Positions 8,720 through 16,895 are shown, counted from the stretch's first letter. The stretch: 36,618 nucleotides of DNA from Methanoregulaceae archaeon (GCA_021371995.1 JAJFVA010000038.1:1-36618), one strand, 5' to 3'. Program-made: numbers and translations. Notes: generated from the sequence alone by a model not told the origin.

Positions 8720-9640
8720 TCACTGGACCGGGGGATTGCCTTTTTCCTTCTTCTCTTCGGGCACTTTTTGTTTTCCACCCTTTCGCCCTTTCCACCACCG
8801 GTAGATTACATAGGCGATGATACCAAGAATGATAAGGGGGATGATCGAGATGAGGAGGATGATCAGCCCTGCAGTGACGGCCAGGAATCCCGCGATGCTC
8901 TCGTTGATCACGGATACGATTGAGAAGCCTCCCCCGCCTCCCACAGGCTCCGGTTCCTCCAGTGTCACGGTAATCGTGCCATAATCCACCCGGTTGTCCA
9001 GGTATTTCAGGCGGCCGTCAATCCGGTCCAGTTCGACCTGTACCCGCTCGATCTGGACCTGGACTTCAAGGATCTCGGAGACATTCTCCGCCCGTTCCAT
9101 GATCCGGTTGTACTGGCCCAGCTGGCTGGCGAGCGCCGTCCTTCGTGCCTGCAGATCAACATATTCTTCGGTCACGTCATCGGCACTGAGCGATTCCGAT
9201 TTGAGTGTGCCAAGCGTCTTTATCTCGCCAATCGTGGAATCAAACTCGCCGGCAGGGACCCGCATCGTAAGGACTGCATACAGGCGGTTATTGTACTGGG
9301 TGTTTACCGACATGGAGCCGATATAGCCCCCGTGGGCGGTGGCGATGCCCTTTAACGGGTCAAGGGTTGTCGTGACGTTTCCTACCTCGAGATTCACACT
9401 GGCGGTCCGGATGATCTTCTGGTCGATTTCAAGGTCCCCGGTATAGCCTGGGGCATAGGTCGGAACAACCGTTGGTGCAGGGTACCGGGTATTCCCCGAA
9501 AAAATGCCGGAGCCTGCCGATGATGGAGCATATTGTTCATCGAGCGTGGCAGTATCCCCATCCCACGGGGTGGTGAGGCATCCTGCACAGAGCAACACCA
9601 GTACGAGGAGGCTGGTGATGAGGACAATGCGACGGATCAT
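8720..9640 (-). CDS. DUF4349 domain lipoprotein
   Basis: A 306-residue envelope protein with an N-terminal signal ending in the lipobox-like LLCAGC. The core matches DUF4349: DLEIDQKIIRTASVNLEVGN, HGGYIGSMSVNTQ, ADDVTEEYVDLQARRTAL, a coiled-coil region with ERAENVSEILEVQVQIERVQ, and DGRLKYLDNRVDYGTITV. A C-terminal transmembrane helix (about residues 250-285) and a basic tail (KGRKGGKQKVPEEKKEK) would anchor it. DUF4349 proteins are thought to be envelope components; their biochemical role is not established. A TATA-like ATTATTTATC sits about 28 bases before the ATG, suggesting a leaderless transcript. The gene is divergent from the AlkD-like gene on the other side. Confidence 0.9.
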   Translation of the reverse strand: MIRRIVLITSLLVLVLLCAGCLTTPWDGDTATLDEQYAPSSAGSGIFSGNTRYPAPTVVPTYAPGYTGDLEIDQKIIRTASVNLEVGNVTTTLDPLKGIATAHGGYIGSMSVNTQYNNRLYAVLTMRVPAGEFDSTIGEIKTLGTLKSESLSADDVTEEYVDLQARRTALASQLGQYNRIMERAENVSEILEVQVQIERVQVELDRIDGRLKYLDNRVDYGTITVTLEEPEPVGGGGGFSIVSVINESIAGFLAVTAGLIILLISIIPLIILGIIAYVIYRWWKGRKGGKQKVPEEKKEKGNPPVQ

Positions 9641-9797
9641 ACCAGAACATTTTCATAAAAGATGATAAATAATTGCTAAACTGCGATTTTTTTCGTAACT
9701 ATGAAATAATAACCGGTTATGGGGTAAACCGATGTATCCGCCCTGATTGGGATCTCTCTCCGCTGCTCTTATCCCGGTTCCGGGCTCACCTGATTGC

Positions 9798-10508
9798 ATG
9801 GACCCGGTTATCGCTGCCATACGAAACGATCTTTTAAAGAACGCTGACCCTGTTATCCGTGAGACCTCGCAGCGGTTCTTCAGGGAAGAGATTACCTGCT
9901 ACGGCCTGAAGACCGCAACGGTGACGGCGATCGCAAAGAAGTACTGGAAGGAGGTCCGGTCCCGGGACAAGACAGAGATCTTCACGCTCTGCGAAGAACT
10001 TTATCGTTCCGGCTACCTGGAAGAGGCCTTCATCGTTTCCACCTGGGCCCATGCCCTCTCGGACCGGTTCGAGCCCGGAGACCTCGCAGTCTTCGAACGC
10101 TGGATCGACACCTGGATCAACAACTGGGCAGCCTGCGATGGGTTCTGCAATCATGCGGTCGGCGATTTCATGACGAGATACCCGGAACGGGTTGCCGATC
10201 TGAAACGATGGGCGAACTCTCCGAACCGGTGGATGCGCCGGGCAGCATGTGTCTCGCTTATCGTGCCGGCCAAGCATGGGAAGTTTCTCTCCGAAGCGTT
10301 CGGGCTCGCTGACCTGGTGCTGACAGACCCGGATGACATGGTCCAGAAGGGCTACGGGTGGCTCCTGAAGGAGGCGAGCCGGAAGCATCAATCTGAAGTG
10401 TTTACCTATGTCCTGCTGAACAAGGCGGTAATGCCACGGACTGCGTTGCGGTACGCGATCGAGCTTATGCCAAAGGAGATGAAGGCGGAGGCGATGAGAA
10501 AAGGGTGA
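9798..10508 (+). CDS. DNA alkylation repair protein (AlkD-like)
   Basis: A 236-residue all-helical protein of the AlkD family, HEAT-like-repeat DNA glycosylases that remove alkylated purines such as N7-methylguanine. Family residues visible are the Trp/Asp pair region NNWAACDGFCNH (W110, D114 in this numbering, equivalent to the catalytic region of bacterial AlkD) and the Arg region NRWMRRAACVS (R147/R148). The ATG at 9798 is preferred to 9747 because the domain starts at once (PVIAAIRNDLLKNADP). It is divergent from the DUF4349 gene. Just downstream there is a broken partial copy of its own 3' end (see repeat entries). Confidence 0.9.
   Translation: MDPVIAAIRNDLLKNADPVIRETSQRFFREEITCYGLKTATVTAIAKKYWKEVRSRDKTEIFTLCEELYRSGYLEEAFIVSTWAHALSDRFEPGDLAVFERWIDTWINNWAACDGFCNHAVGDFMTRYPERVADLKRWANSPNRWMRRAACVSLIVPAKHGKFLSEAFGLADLVLTDPDDMVQKGYGWLLKEASRKHQSEVFTYVLLNKAVMPRTALRYAIELMPKEMKAEAMRKG
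10376..10399 (+). repeat. Direct repeat, copy 1 (inside alkD-like gene)
   Basis: These 24 bases, inside the AlkD-like gene (encoding SRKHQSEV), recur exactly at 10664-10687. A shorter exact match (10348-10357 versus 10636-10645) keeps the same 288-base offset, so both belong to one duplicated segment whose middle has diverged. Confidence 0.9.
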
Positions 10509-10663
10509 TCAATGTGATCTCCGGAAGGAATACAATGGAAGCAGATCAGACTTTTCCTGGTTATTGCCGTCCTCATCCTTTCGCAGAGGAAAGGACCGGT
10601 ATCATTGTGGTATTGCGGAATGACAAGGTTTTGGGAGGGCTACGGATAACGCCCCAGGGAAGG

Positions 10664-10687
10664 GAGCCGGAAGCATCAATCTGAAGT
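10664..10687 (+). repeat. Direct repeat, copy 2 (downstream of alkD-like gene)
   Basis: Exact 24-base copy of 10376-10399, offset by 288 bases. The matching codon frame here hits a stop (GGCTACGGATAA), so this is a non-coding relic of the 3' part of the AlkD-like gene or of a lost paralog. Nearby 10576-10595 forms a perfect 7-base stem hairpin (TCCTTTC/GAAAGGA). Confidence 0.85.
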
Positions 10688-10740
10688 ATCACAAAGCCTG
10701 GTATAAAAATAAAACTGGATTTTTCAGGTGAATCAGCCAT

Positions 10741-11253
10741 CTAGGCGGTCGTTGTCGCTCCCTGTTGGTTTCCGCCGGACCCGTCCATGAGACGGGACTG
10801 GATCCGGGTCATGGTCTGGAGCTGGTCACAGGTCAGGGTGCACAGCTGCTGCTGGCGCCGGGTCAGGAGCTGGTCCCCTGTACCATTGCCGGTCTGATTC
10901 CGGCTTTGGGACTGAAGCTCGTTCTGGCTCTGGGGCGGGGACTGCAGCTCGTTCTGCTCCATGTTCTGTGTCCGGTTCTGGAGCTGCGTCAGGAGCCGGG
11001 TCCGGAGCTGGTCACAGGTCCGGTTCCTGGTAAGGGTTCCATTCCCCTTGTCAGCACTGATCTCAAATCCGTTCTGGTTGCTGTAGCTGTTCTGTCCGAG
11101 GACCTGGCCGGGGTCGGACTCCTGTCCGGACTGTTGGCCGCCGGCCGACAACGTCCCGCTTCCTGCTCCTCCGGCCTGGTTCCCGGCGGCTAAAACACCG
11201 GCGGGGATGATAACCATGGCGAGGAGAGCGATTGCAATGAGTTTCTTAAGCAT
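10741..11253 (-). CDS. Secreted Gln/Asn-rich low-complexity protein
   Basis: A 170-residue exported protein: signal peptide LKKLIAIALLAMVIIPAGVLAAG, a Gly/Ser/Gln-rich stretch, then a region packed with Gln, Asn, Arg and Leu. The motif CDQLRTRLLTQLQNRTQN recurs in weaker form as CDQLQTMTRIQSRL, and C-x-(3-5)-C pairs (QLCTLTCDQL) may form disulfides. Several N-R-T/N-Q-T sequons suggest glycosylation. I recognise no family. The ATG at 11253 has AGGAG ten bases upstream; the frame stays open further upstream but that part overlaps a strong inverted repeat and a TATA box, so it is leader sequence. It starts a run of exported-protein genes. Confidence 0.75.
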   Translation of the reverse strand: MLKKLIAIALLAMVIIPAGVLAAGNQAGGAGSGTLSAGGQQSGQESDPGQVLGQNSYSNQNGFEISADKGNGTLTRNRTCDQLRTRLLTQLQNRTQNMEQNELQSPPQSQNELQSQSRNQTGNGTGDQLLTRRQQQLCTLTCDQLQTMTRIQSRLMDGSGGNQQGATTTA

Positions 11254-11274
11254 CGTGTATTCACTCCTGTATGG

Positions 11275-11343
11275 CCGGGATGACCAGCAGAAATTCAGAG
11301 TGTCATCCCGGTCCTGCATATGCGGTTCTCATGGGATAATAAA
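11275..11343 (-). promoter_or_regulatory. TATA box and 5'-leader stem-loop of the Gln-rich protein gene
   Basis: On the minus strand a TATA-like TTTATTAT (11336-11343) precedes a perfect 10-base inverted repeat (CCGGGATGAC at 11275-11284, GTCATCCCGG at 11302-11311, 17-base loop). Transcription about 25-28 bases after the TATA box would begin almost exactly at the stem, placing a hairpin at the 5' end of the mRNA and leaving the AGGAG site free. Confidence 0.6.
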
Positions 11344-11528
11344 CGATTTCTGACAGCGGAAGCTACACGAATGGGGCTCTTTTTGCGTTCCGGCCAAACC
11401 CGGACGGATCAGTCCCGCTGCAACGATCCTAAAAACCCGTCCATTCCCATATTGTATTATCGCCGGTGATAGGAGTTCCTTCGGGAGCAGCGTAATTATT
11501 TTTAACTCTTAGTAGTATGCTTTTATGC

Positions 11529-11545
11529 TGCTGATAGTATCAGCA
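11529..11545 (+). promoter_or_regulatory. Palindrome in the 5' leader of secreted paralog 1
   Basis: TGCTGATA-G-TATCAGCA is a perfect inverted repeat. It sits about 25-30 bases after a TATA-like AATTATTTTTAA (about 11493-11504) and 20 bases before the ATG of the next gene. The second paralog has a related stem (TGCTGA...TCAGCA, 22885-22905) at the same relative place. It could be a 5' mRNA hairpin or an operator. Confidence 0.55.
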
Positions 11546-11565
11546 TGCCAGAGAGGAGGGATGTG

Positions 11566-12465
11566 ATGAAAAAACTCGCAATTCTGATTATCGGATTAAC
11601 ACTCCTGGCAGGGGTTGCCATGGCCGACCATGGTATCCCACCTGTACCGGAGACACAGGGTATCGTTACTTCGACGACGATCGATTCAGTCGGGAACTTT
11701 GCCTCGTCATCAGAGATCCAGTGGAGGATTACTGATTCCGAAGGCGGGCTCCCTGGGGTGCCCCCGCTCGCATTCATTGATGAATCAATCTATGAATCGG
11801 TCTACACAGAGGATACGGTATCAAATGGCGTCGGCCTGATCTTCTACGATAAGGAACTCGATATCGAGACCTCCGGCCAGATTTCAGGTGAATGGAACAT
11901 CGATGCGTTAAAAGAACTCGCTTTTGTTGGAATTGACGGAGCCCGGGTCACGTCGTCAGACACCATTTTCATCGATGGAGCCTCGATCCAGTACGTCACC
12001 GAAGAAGTAATGATCTGTCCGTTTGCAAGCGCTGCAACATCCGGCTTCCCGTCATACTGCAACCGGGCGGAAGCGGGGAGTACCATCGATATGACTGTCG
12101 CAAACGTCAGGACGACCTCGACCGACCGCTTCGTGATGCCATCTGGTGACCACCCGGTGGAACTGAACCACGATATCCTTGTCACTGAACTCATTGACGA
12201 TCTCCCGTCCCAGGGAATGGCGTCTGCCTCCATGGAAGTCCTGATACAGGAGGGCAGGGGTAACATCGTGGTTATCGAAGGCGAAGTTAATCCACAACAA
12301 AACGGGATACTAATAATAGTCATCGGGCCCGACCCGCTTATGGAGCGGATCGAGTTCTCGGAGGAGACGACCGTCTCCGGTGATATAACAACCTTCGAGA
12401 AACTCATGCACTATGAGTCCATGCTGACTGGCGGAAGCGACCCTGCACCGCTTCCAATAAAATAA
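11566..12465 (+). CDS. Exported protein of unknown function, paralog 1
   Basis: A 299-residue exported protein with signal peptide KKLAILIIGLTLLAGVAMA, cleaved before DHGIP. The mature part is beta-rich with no recognised domain; conserved stretches shared with the second copy at 22928 include PETQGIVTSTTID, VGLI-YDKELD-ETS, ELAFVGIDGARVTSSD, EAGSTIDMTVANVRTTSTD, and ITTFEKLMHYES. Two conserved cysteines (ICPF and YCNRAEAG) may pair. Compared with paralog 2 it has an extra hydrophobic loop (GNIVVIEGEVNPQQNGILII, about residues 238-257) and a short Pro-rich tail. ATG 11566 is chosen because GGAGG lies about six bases upstream, not the earlier ATGs at 11545 and 11561. The products look like abundant secreted or surface proteins; the function is unknown. 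Confidence 0.82.
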   Translation: MKKLAILIIGLTLLAGVAMADHGIPPVPETQGIVTSTTIDSVGNFASSSEIQWRITDSEGGLPGVPPLAFIDESIYESVYTEDTVSNGVGLIFYDKELDIETSGQISGEWNIDALKELAFVGIDGARVTSSDTIFIDGASIQYVTEEVMICPFASAATSGFPSYCNRAEAGSTIDMTVANVRTTSTDRFVMPSGDHPVELNHDILVTELIDDLPSQGMASASMEVLIQEGRGNIVVIEGEVNPQQNGILIIVIGPDPLMERIEFSEETTVSGDITTFEKLMHYESMLTGGSDPAPLPIK

Positions 12466-12474
12466 AAAATATAC

Positions 12475-12504
12475 ACCAGGACTTGCTCCTGGTTCTTTTT
12501 TATT
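12475..12504 (+). terminator. Hairpin plus T-run after paralog 1
   Basis: ACCAGGA-cttgc-TCCTGGT (12475-12493) is followed by TCTTTTTTATTT. Paralog 2 ends with the same stem sequence and tail (23754-23786), so the terminator was duplicated with the gene. Confidence 0.8.
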
Positions 12505-12654
12505 TCGTGGCAAACGTTGGCCGGGTACGCCGGTATGACCGATGCAGGGCAGTGAATCATGCTCACCTTGTTTTTTAATGGGTTGAACGATTGAACTGCA
12601 GGGATCAAAATATTATTATTATGTGCAGTCTATTCAGGAAGCGAGGCGATAATC

Positions 12655-14067
12655 GTGAGATATGGATTTGTGTCGCTGATCCTGGTCTGTTTTTGCATCG
12701 TATCGGTTCTGCCGGTGACTGCTGCAACAACCCCGGGTATCGGTGGAAATGTCTTTTCGGGTGACTTCACTGAAGAATATTGGCCGTCTTTCAACTGGAG
12801 CTCGTTTCCGACCGGAATCACGACACTGTCAGGTACCGGGGGAAATGTATTCTCACAGGACTTTACACTGGGGGAAGATACAACCATAGACGGGAACACC
12901 CTTCTGCCTCGCACTCAGCTGGCCGCTACCGGCACCACTCCGTATATCAGCGACCTTGATGTTCTCGCTGAATATGTGAAAATCACGAACCCTGGCCGGG
13001 ATTCGGTCCTGATGACAGGGTGGAGGATATCGAATAACGATGGCAGTCATACGATACGGTTTATTGAATGGACGAATCCGGATGGGTCAAAATTCAATTA
13101 CGAGTTAAGAGGGTATTCAACGGTAACCGTCTACTCAGGCAGGGAGGGGAGCCCGACACAGACCAGTCTCTATTGGCCAAACATGATGTGGAATGACCAG
13201 GGTGATACAGCATACCTGTACGACAGTACCGGAACCCTGGTGAGCACCTATAGCAGCACCGGGACCGGAACTCTCTCGGTGACTTCTACCCCTTCGGGGG
13301 CTGCGGTATACCTTGACGGGATGTTGAAGGGAACTACCCCGATCTCCATCACCGGGGTCTCAAGCGGGGTGCACCAGCTTAAGGTGACCCGGCAGGGATA
13401 CGAGGATTACTCGACCGGGGTCACGATCCCGACCGGTCAGACCGCAACCGTGCCCGTAACCCTGAAGGTCCAGTCCAGCACGACCACGGTTCCGACCACG
13501 GTTCCCACCCTTATTCCCACCACCGTTCCGACACAGGTGCCTTCGGGAACCGGGACCGGAACTCTCTCGGTGACCTCTACCCCATCAGGGGCCATGGTCT
13601 ACCTTGACGGGGTGTTCAAAGGAATTACCCCTATCTCCATCACCGGGGTCTCAAGCGGGGCACACCAGCTTAAGGTGACCCGCCCTGGATACGAGGATTA
13701 CTCGACCGGGGTAACGATCCCGACCGGTCAGACCGCAACCGTGCCTGTATCCCTGAAGGTCAGGTCCGGTTCGACCACGGTTCCCACCCTTATTCCCACC
13801 ACCGTTCCGACACAGGTGCCATCCGGGACCGGAACTCTCTCGGTAAGCTCTTCCCCATCGGGGGCAAAAGTCTACCTTGATTCGCAGTTTATAGGGGTTA
13901 CTCCGATCACTGTATCCGACGTCACTGCCGGATCACACCATATCAGGATGAGAAAATCATCGTATCGCAGTAATTCGACAACGGTAATGGTGAACTCCGG
14001 CACAACCACTTCCGTTTCCCTGACACTTTCTCCCATTGCCATCTGGGAGGGTATCAATCCCTTCTAG
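12655..14067 (+). CDS. Secreted lamin-tail and triple-PEGA domain protein
   Basis: A 470-residue exported protein with signal peptide (about residues 1-24, ending VTAATT). Residues about 95-200 look like a lamin-tail (LTD) domain (DVLAEYVKITNPGRDSVLMT, WRISNNDGSHTIRF, NDQGDTAYLYDSTGTLVSTY). Three PEGA domains follow (about 205-276, 300-372 and 392-460), each beginning GTLSV-S-PSGA-VYLD and with TPI-I-GV-SG-H-L. Thr/Pro-rich linkers (PTTVPTLIPTTVPTQVP) separate them. PEGA domains are small surface-exposed beta modules common in methanogen envelope proteins, and LTD often accompanies nucleases or envelope proteins; no catalytic site is visible. The GTG start at 12655 has a GAGG element nine bases upstream. 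The first two PEGA units are nearly identical in DNA, indicating recent tandem duplication. Confidence 0.85.
   Translation: MRYGFVSLILVCFCIVSVLPVTAATTPGIGGNVFSGDFTEEYWPSFNWSSFPTGITTLSGTGGNVFSQDFTLGEDTTIDGNTLLPRTQLAATGTTPYISDLDVLAEYVKITNPGRDSVLMTGWRISNNDGSHTIRFIEWTNPDGSKFNYELRGYSTVTVYSGREGSPTQTSLYWPNMMWNDQGDTAYLYDSTGTLVSTYSSTGTGTLSVTSTPSGAAVYLDGMLKGTTPISITGVSSGVHQLKVTRQGYEDYSTGVTIPTGQTATVPVTLKVQSSTTTVPTTVPTLIPTTVPTQVPSGTGTGTLSVTSTPSGAMVYLDGVFKGITPISITGVSSGAHQLKVTRPGYEDYSTGVTIPTGQTATVPVSLKVRSGSTTVPTLIPTTVPTQVPSGTGTLSVSSSPSGAKVYLDSQFIGVTPITVSDVTAGSHHIRMRKSSYRSNSTTVMVNSGTTTSVSLTLSPIAIWEGINPF
13255..13870 (+). repeat. Tandem PEGA/linker coding repeats
   Basis: Units beginning near 13262, 13556 and 13829 with GGGACCGGAACTCTCTCGGT repeat almost exactly. 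Units one and two (about 290 bases each, including the Thr/Pro linker) are near-identical; unit three diverges after about 50 bases. Such arrays can expand or contract by recombination. Confidence 0.8.
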
Positions 14068-14536
14068 AAGTATTTCGGGAGGGTGGGTCTGACCGGCTGC
14101 CCTGCTGACGACCGCAACAGCCGCGGTATCAGGCCTTTCTTTTTTCATTGTCAGGGAATGAGAAGTGTGATCCGGTCCAGCTATGGTGAAAATTTATGAG
14201 ACCGGAGGTATGAAAAGCGACTCAATGAAGAAGCGTCGTGATGGCGTTCCTCTCAGCTGAGTACCCATCAGCCCAATTTTGTTCCAACACGCCCCGGGGC
14301 ATCCCGGCATGATGCACATCGCTTTTTCCATCACACTGAAACAGCAGGTAACCTTGAACCAGAATGCATGAAATCCGGGGCTTTTATGAGTGTTCGTATG
14401 CCGGGTATTTTCAGGGCATGGAGAAAACACCGTCTACAGAACGCGAAGCTGTGCTTTTCACTCCATTTTTTTGGTAATAATAACCTTTATAATCAAAACA
14501 TTTTTTATACCATAAAGTTTACATCCAGCGATAATC
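14068..14536. other. 469-base gap without a supported gene
   Basis: No convincing coding sequence was found. A minus-strand frame at 14194-14430 is Cys-rich but has no domain, start signal or codon support. A 25-codon plus-strand frame at 14183-14260 is too short to judge. The right end holds the promoter of the next gene (TTTTTTATAC, 14501-14510). Confidence 0.5.
14501..14510 (+). promoter_or_regulatory. TATA box of the cadherin-like secreted protein gene
   Basis: TTTTTTATAC lies 27-36 bases before the ATG at 14537 within an AT-rich block (14463-14520). No Shine-Dalgarno sequence is seen, so the mRNA is probably leaderless. Confidence 0.6.
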
Positions 14537-15754
14537 ATGACGGAGCATGTGAAACTGATAATGATTGCCCAGGTAGCAGTAGCAGTACTGATTCTTCCGT
14601 CATCAGCATCAGCAGGGTTCAATTGTTCGGGTGAAGATCCTGACTGGGATAATTTTTCATCACTCAGCGAAGCCCGGGCATGGTATGAGTATTGCAAATC
14701 TCCCGTCGCATATGACAGCAATGTAACGATAAACGAGAATACCCTGGTGGAAATTACCCTCCATGCAATAGATCCTGACGGCGATGCGATGACCTACCGT
14801 ATCGATTCAGGCCCTTTTTCCGGGACTCTGGTAATAATCACCGGGAATAAGGTTGTGTATGCTCCCTGCGAAAACTACACCGGTGTTGATTCGTTCAGCT
14901 TCAGGGCGAATGATGGAAACCGGGATTCCAACCCCGCGACCGTCACGATCACTGTCGAGCCAGGCTGTTCCTCCCCGCTTTCGCACGTCTTTTACGGGAA
15001 TGTGATTATCGAGGGTGAACCTGTTCCGGAATACACAGTGATTACTGCGGTTGGGCCGGGTGTCCGCTCAGACATTGCAGGAAATCCTGTGGCTACGCAG
15101 ACGGATGGTAGTTATGGTGCTGCTGATCCAGCCGCTCAAAAACTGGTAGTGCAGGGTTGCATTGAGGATGGCACTCCGATTACGTTCTACGCTGACGGGA
15201 TACAGGCTGAAGTCTACGATGTCAATACCAGCGGCCCGTGGCAGTCTGCCTATCCGTTCAGGGCGGGTGAAGTGACCAACCTCACTCTCCGGGTTCCCGG
15301 AAAAATTCCTCTGCCCGATGAAGTATATATCAATGCCCTCAGTATGACCATAACAAATTCCACGTATGGGTCCATGACCGTAAAACTGGAAAAAGATCCA
15401 TGGATGGAGGCAAGGGTATCCAGGGGTATGTTTACCATCCAGATTTCTGCAACCGGCGTTCATCGGTTCAGTGTTCTGCCGGAGATGCGCCGGGATGCCA
15501 CTCTTGGTATTTATGAAAACGGCATAACGGTCTCTTCAGAAGAAAATGTCTGGTTTGGATCGAAGGTGGTGAATTATGCCTACGTTGCGACTGATACGAG
15601 GACGTTTGATATTCTTATCTACGTGAATGAAAACCCCGAAATTTATGATGTGAAGCATATCACCATTTATACCGTCTCTGATATGGAAATAAGGGATATT
15701 ACCGCTACTGCGGGCCCTGGTAACAGCAGCTCGCCAGTGGACACGTTGAGTTGA
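14537..15754 (+). CDS. Secreted protein with cadherin-like (Big_9) domain
   Basis: A 405-residue exported protein with signal peptide VKLIMIAQVAVAVLILPSSASA. Residues about 56-142 form one cadherin-like/Ig module of the type found in tandem in large adhesins: NVTINENTLVEITLHA, DPDGDAMTYRID, GNKVVYAPCENYTGVDSFSF, RANDGNRDSNPATVTITV. The rest is beta-rich with no recognised domain; it includes a cystine-like CSSPLSHVFYGNVIIEGEPV segment that resembles a carboxypeptidase-regulatory-like fold, followed by NPVATQTDGSYGA. Near the C-terminus is ITIYTVSDMEIRDITATAGP, with no membrane anchor visible. The probable role is surface adhesion or structure (inferred). Confidence 0.8.
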   Translation: MTEHVKLIMIAQVAVAVLILPSSASAGFNCSGEDPDWDNFSSLSEARAWYEYCKSPVAYDSNVTINENTLVEITLHAIDPDGDAMTYRIDSGPFSGTLVIITGNKVVYAPCENYTGVDSFSFRANDGNRDSNPATVTITVEPGCSSPLSHVFYGNVIIEGEPVPEYTVITAVGPGVRSDIAGNPVATQTDGSYGAADPAAQKLVVQGCIEDGTPITFYADGIQAEVYDVNTSGPWQSAYPFRAGEVTNLTLRVPGKIPLPDEVYINALSMTITNSTYGSMTVKLEKDPWMEARVSRGMFTIQISATGVHRFSVLPEMRRDATLGIYENGITVSSEENVWFGSKVVNYAYVATDTRTFDILIYVNENPEIYDVKHITIYTVSDMEIRDITATAGPGNSSSPVDTLS

Positions 15755-15818
15755 CGGGAAGTGTGGCGATTAAAGAGTTGAGATCACGCTCTCTTGCAGA
15801 GAACAGACGCTGATTTGC

Positions 15819-15834
15819 CAGAGGTTGCCCTCTG
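15819..15834. terminator. Hairpin between two convergent genes
   Basis: CAGAGG-ttgc-CCTCTG followed by an A-run (15843-15851; a T-run on the minus strand precedes it, just after the PNPOx gene). The 100-base convergent gap also holds a shorter stem TCTC-ttgca-GAGA at about 15790-15802. Likely shared termination region. Confidence 0.4.
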
Positions 15835-15855
15835 CCGCGATCAAAAAAAAAGGGA

Positions 15856-16275
15856 TTACACCGACTTCTCCCATCCCTGGCCCATATCGATGAGCGGGCG
15901 GATCTCGGTGATCGCAAAACTTACCGTGGCATAGATCATCTTTGCGGCCTCTTCCCCGGCAACCTTTGCCATATTGGCTTTGAAGGTGTCGAGCACCGGC
16001 CCGGATGTCGCAATGTTCTGGGCTTTCAGGTAGACCCGGATCCCCTTCCAGTCCATGACGGTTGCTCCCGGCTCCATGATAAGGTACACGGCGTGCGGGT
16101 TCTGCCTGAGATTGGCCAGTGTGCGGTTCTTCCCAAGGCCCATAAGCACGGTCTTCTCATCGGTCATGTGAGGCGAGCCAAAGACACCTGAATCGACGTT
16201 TCCGGATTTGTCAGCGGTGCTGAGCGTTCCGATCCTTGGTGATTTGTTGAAATACTCTATGAGTTTTGATGGCAT
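15856..16275 (-). CDS. Pyridoxamine 5'-phosphate oxidase-like flavin protein
   Basis: A 139-residue single-domain protein of the split-barrel FMN-binding (PNPOx-like) superfamily. Typical pieces are the N-terminal strand IGTLSTADKSGNVDSGVFGSP, TVLMGLGKNRTLANLRQNPH (the Arg/Asn/Leu FMN-phosphate region), AVYLIMEPG and KGIRVYLKA. Members of this group use FMN, F420 or heme; which one applies here cannot be told. In methanogens F420 is an obvious possibility. The start at 16275 has AAAGGAGG eight bases upstream, a strong ribosome site. It is monocistronic and convergent with the cadherin-like gene. Confidence 0.85.
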   Translation of the reverse strand: MPSKLIEYFNKSPRIGTLSTADKSGNVDSGVFGSPHMTDEKTVLMGLGKNRTLANLRQNPHAVYLIMEPGATVMDWKGIRVYLKAQNIATSGPVLDTFKANMAKVAGEEAAKMIYATVSFAITEIRPLIDMGQGWEKSV

Positions 16276-16439
16276 GTGCGAGTCCTCCTTTGGGTTGTTG
16301 CTCGGTGGCAGGGGAGTTAAAGGTTGTGGGTGAGGAGCGTTAGGGGAAGATACTTTTTTTTATGAGTTGGGAATTGGGAATATTGCCTTTGAAAAAAATG
16401 AACATGGCCACAATTTCCTTAAAAAAGGGTGACTCCATT

Positions 16440-16895
16440 TTACTCTTCCCCAATATCTTCGTTCCACAATTCCGGATTACTGGTAATGAACTCGCTCATC
16501 ATCCTGATGCATTCCTCGTGGTTGAGAATGACCAGTTCCACGCCACGCGAGCGGAGGTACTCCTCTGGTCCCTGGAAGGTTTCGTGTTCACCAATCACGA
16601 CTCTGGGGATTTTGTAAAGCAGGATTGCTCCACTACACATGTCGCATGGAGAGAGTGTTGAAAAGAGCACCCCCCTCCGATAATCTTTGGTACTGAGCCG
16701 GCCCGCATGTTCCAGGCAGTCCATCTCAGCGTGGAGAATAGCGCTTCCCTTCTGCATCCTGCGATTGTGTCCCCGCCCGACGATTTTGCCATCAATCACC
16801 AGGACCGAACCGATAGGGATTCCCCCCTCGGTAAGTCCCTTTCTGGCTTCTTTTATGGCAGCCTGCATGAATTCTTCCATTGAGGTAGCATTCAT
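16440..16895 (-). CDS. Cytosine deaminase, yeast FCY1-like
   Basis: A 151-residue zinc-dependent deaminase. Sequence layout follows the fungal cytosine deaminase (FCY1) type closely: EGGIPIGSVLVIDGKIVGRG, HNRRMQKGSAILHAEMDCLE (His55 zinc ligand, Glu57 proton shuttle), STLSPCDMCSGAILLYKIPR (Cys84 and Cys87 zinc ligands), GEHETFQGPEEYLRSRGVE, and the C-terminal WNEDIGEE that caps the active site in the yeast enzyme. It would convert cytosine to uracil for pyrimidine salvage; related nucleoside or guanine deamination is possible. The ATG at 16895 is preferred to the upstream frame extension, which lies in the gap before the acetolactate decarboxylase gene. It lies 104 bases downstream of that gene on the same strand. 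Confidence 0.85.
   Translation of the reverse strand: MNATSMEEFMQAAIKEARKGLTEGGIPIGSVLVIDGKIVGRGHNRRMQKGSAILHAEMDCLEHAGRLSTKDYRRGVLFSTLSPCDMCSGAILLYKIPRVVIGEHETFQGPEEYLRSRGVELVILNHEECIRMMSEFITSNPELWNEDIGEE

Noticed and set aside
8263-8820. 185-codon plus-strand frame
   Set aside because: It overlaps the DUF4349 gene by about 100 bases, has no ribosome site and unusual composition. Only parts may be relics of a decayed gene.
13255-13870. Repeat array as a mobile or satellite element
   Set aside because: The repeats are in frame and encode PEGA domains and Thr/Pro linkers, so protein-domain duplication explains them.
14194-14430. Cys-rich 78-codon minus-strand frame
   Set aside because: Cysteines are not in a metal-binding spacing, there is no start signal, and codon use is unlike the neighbours.
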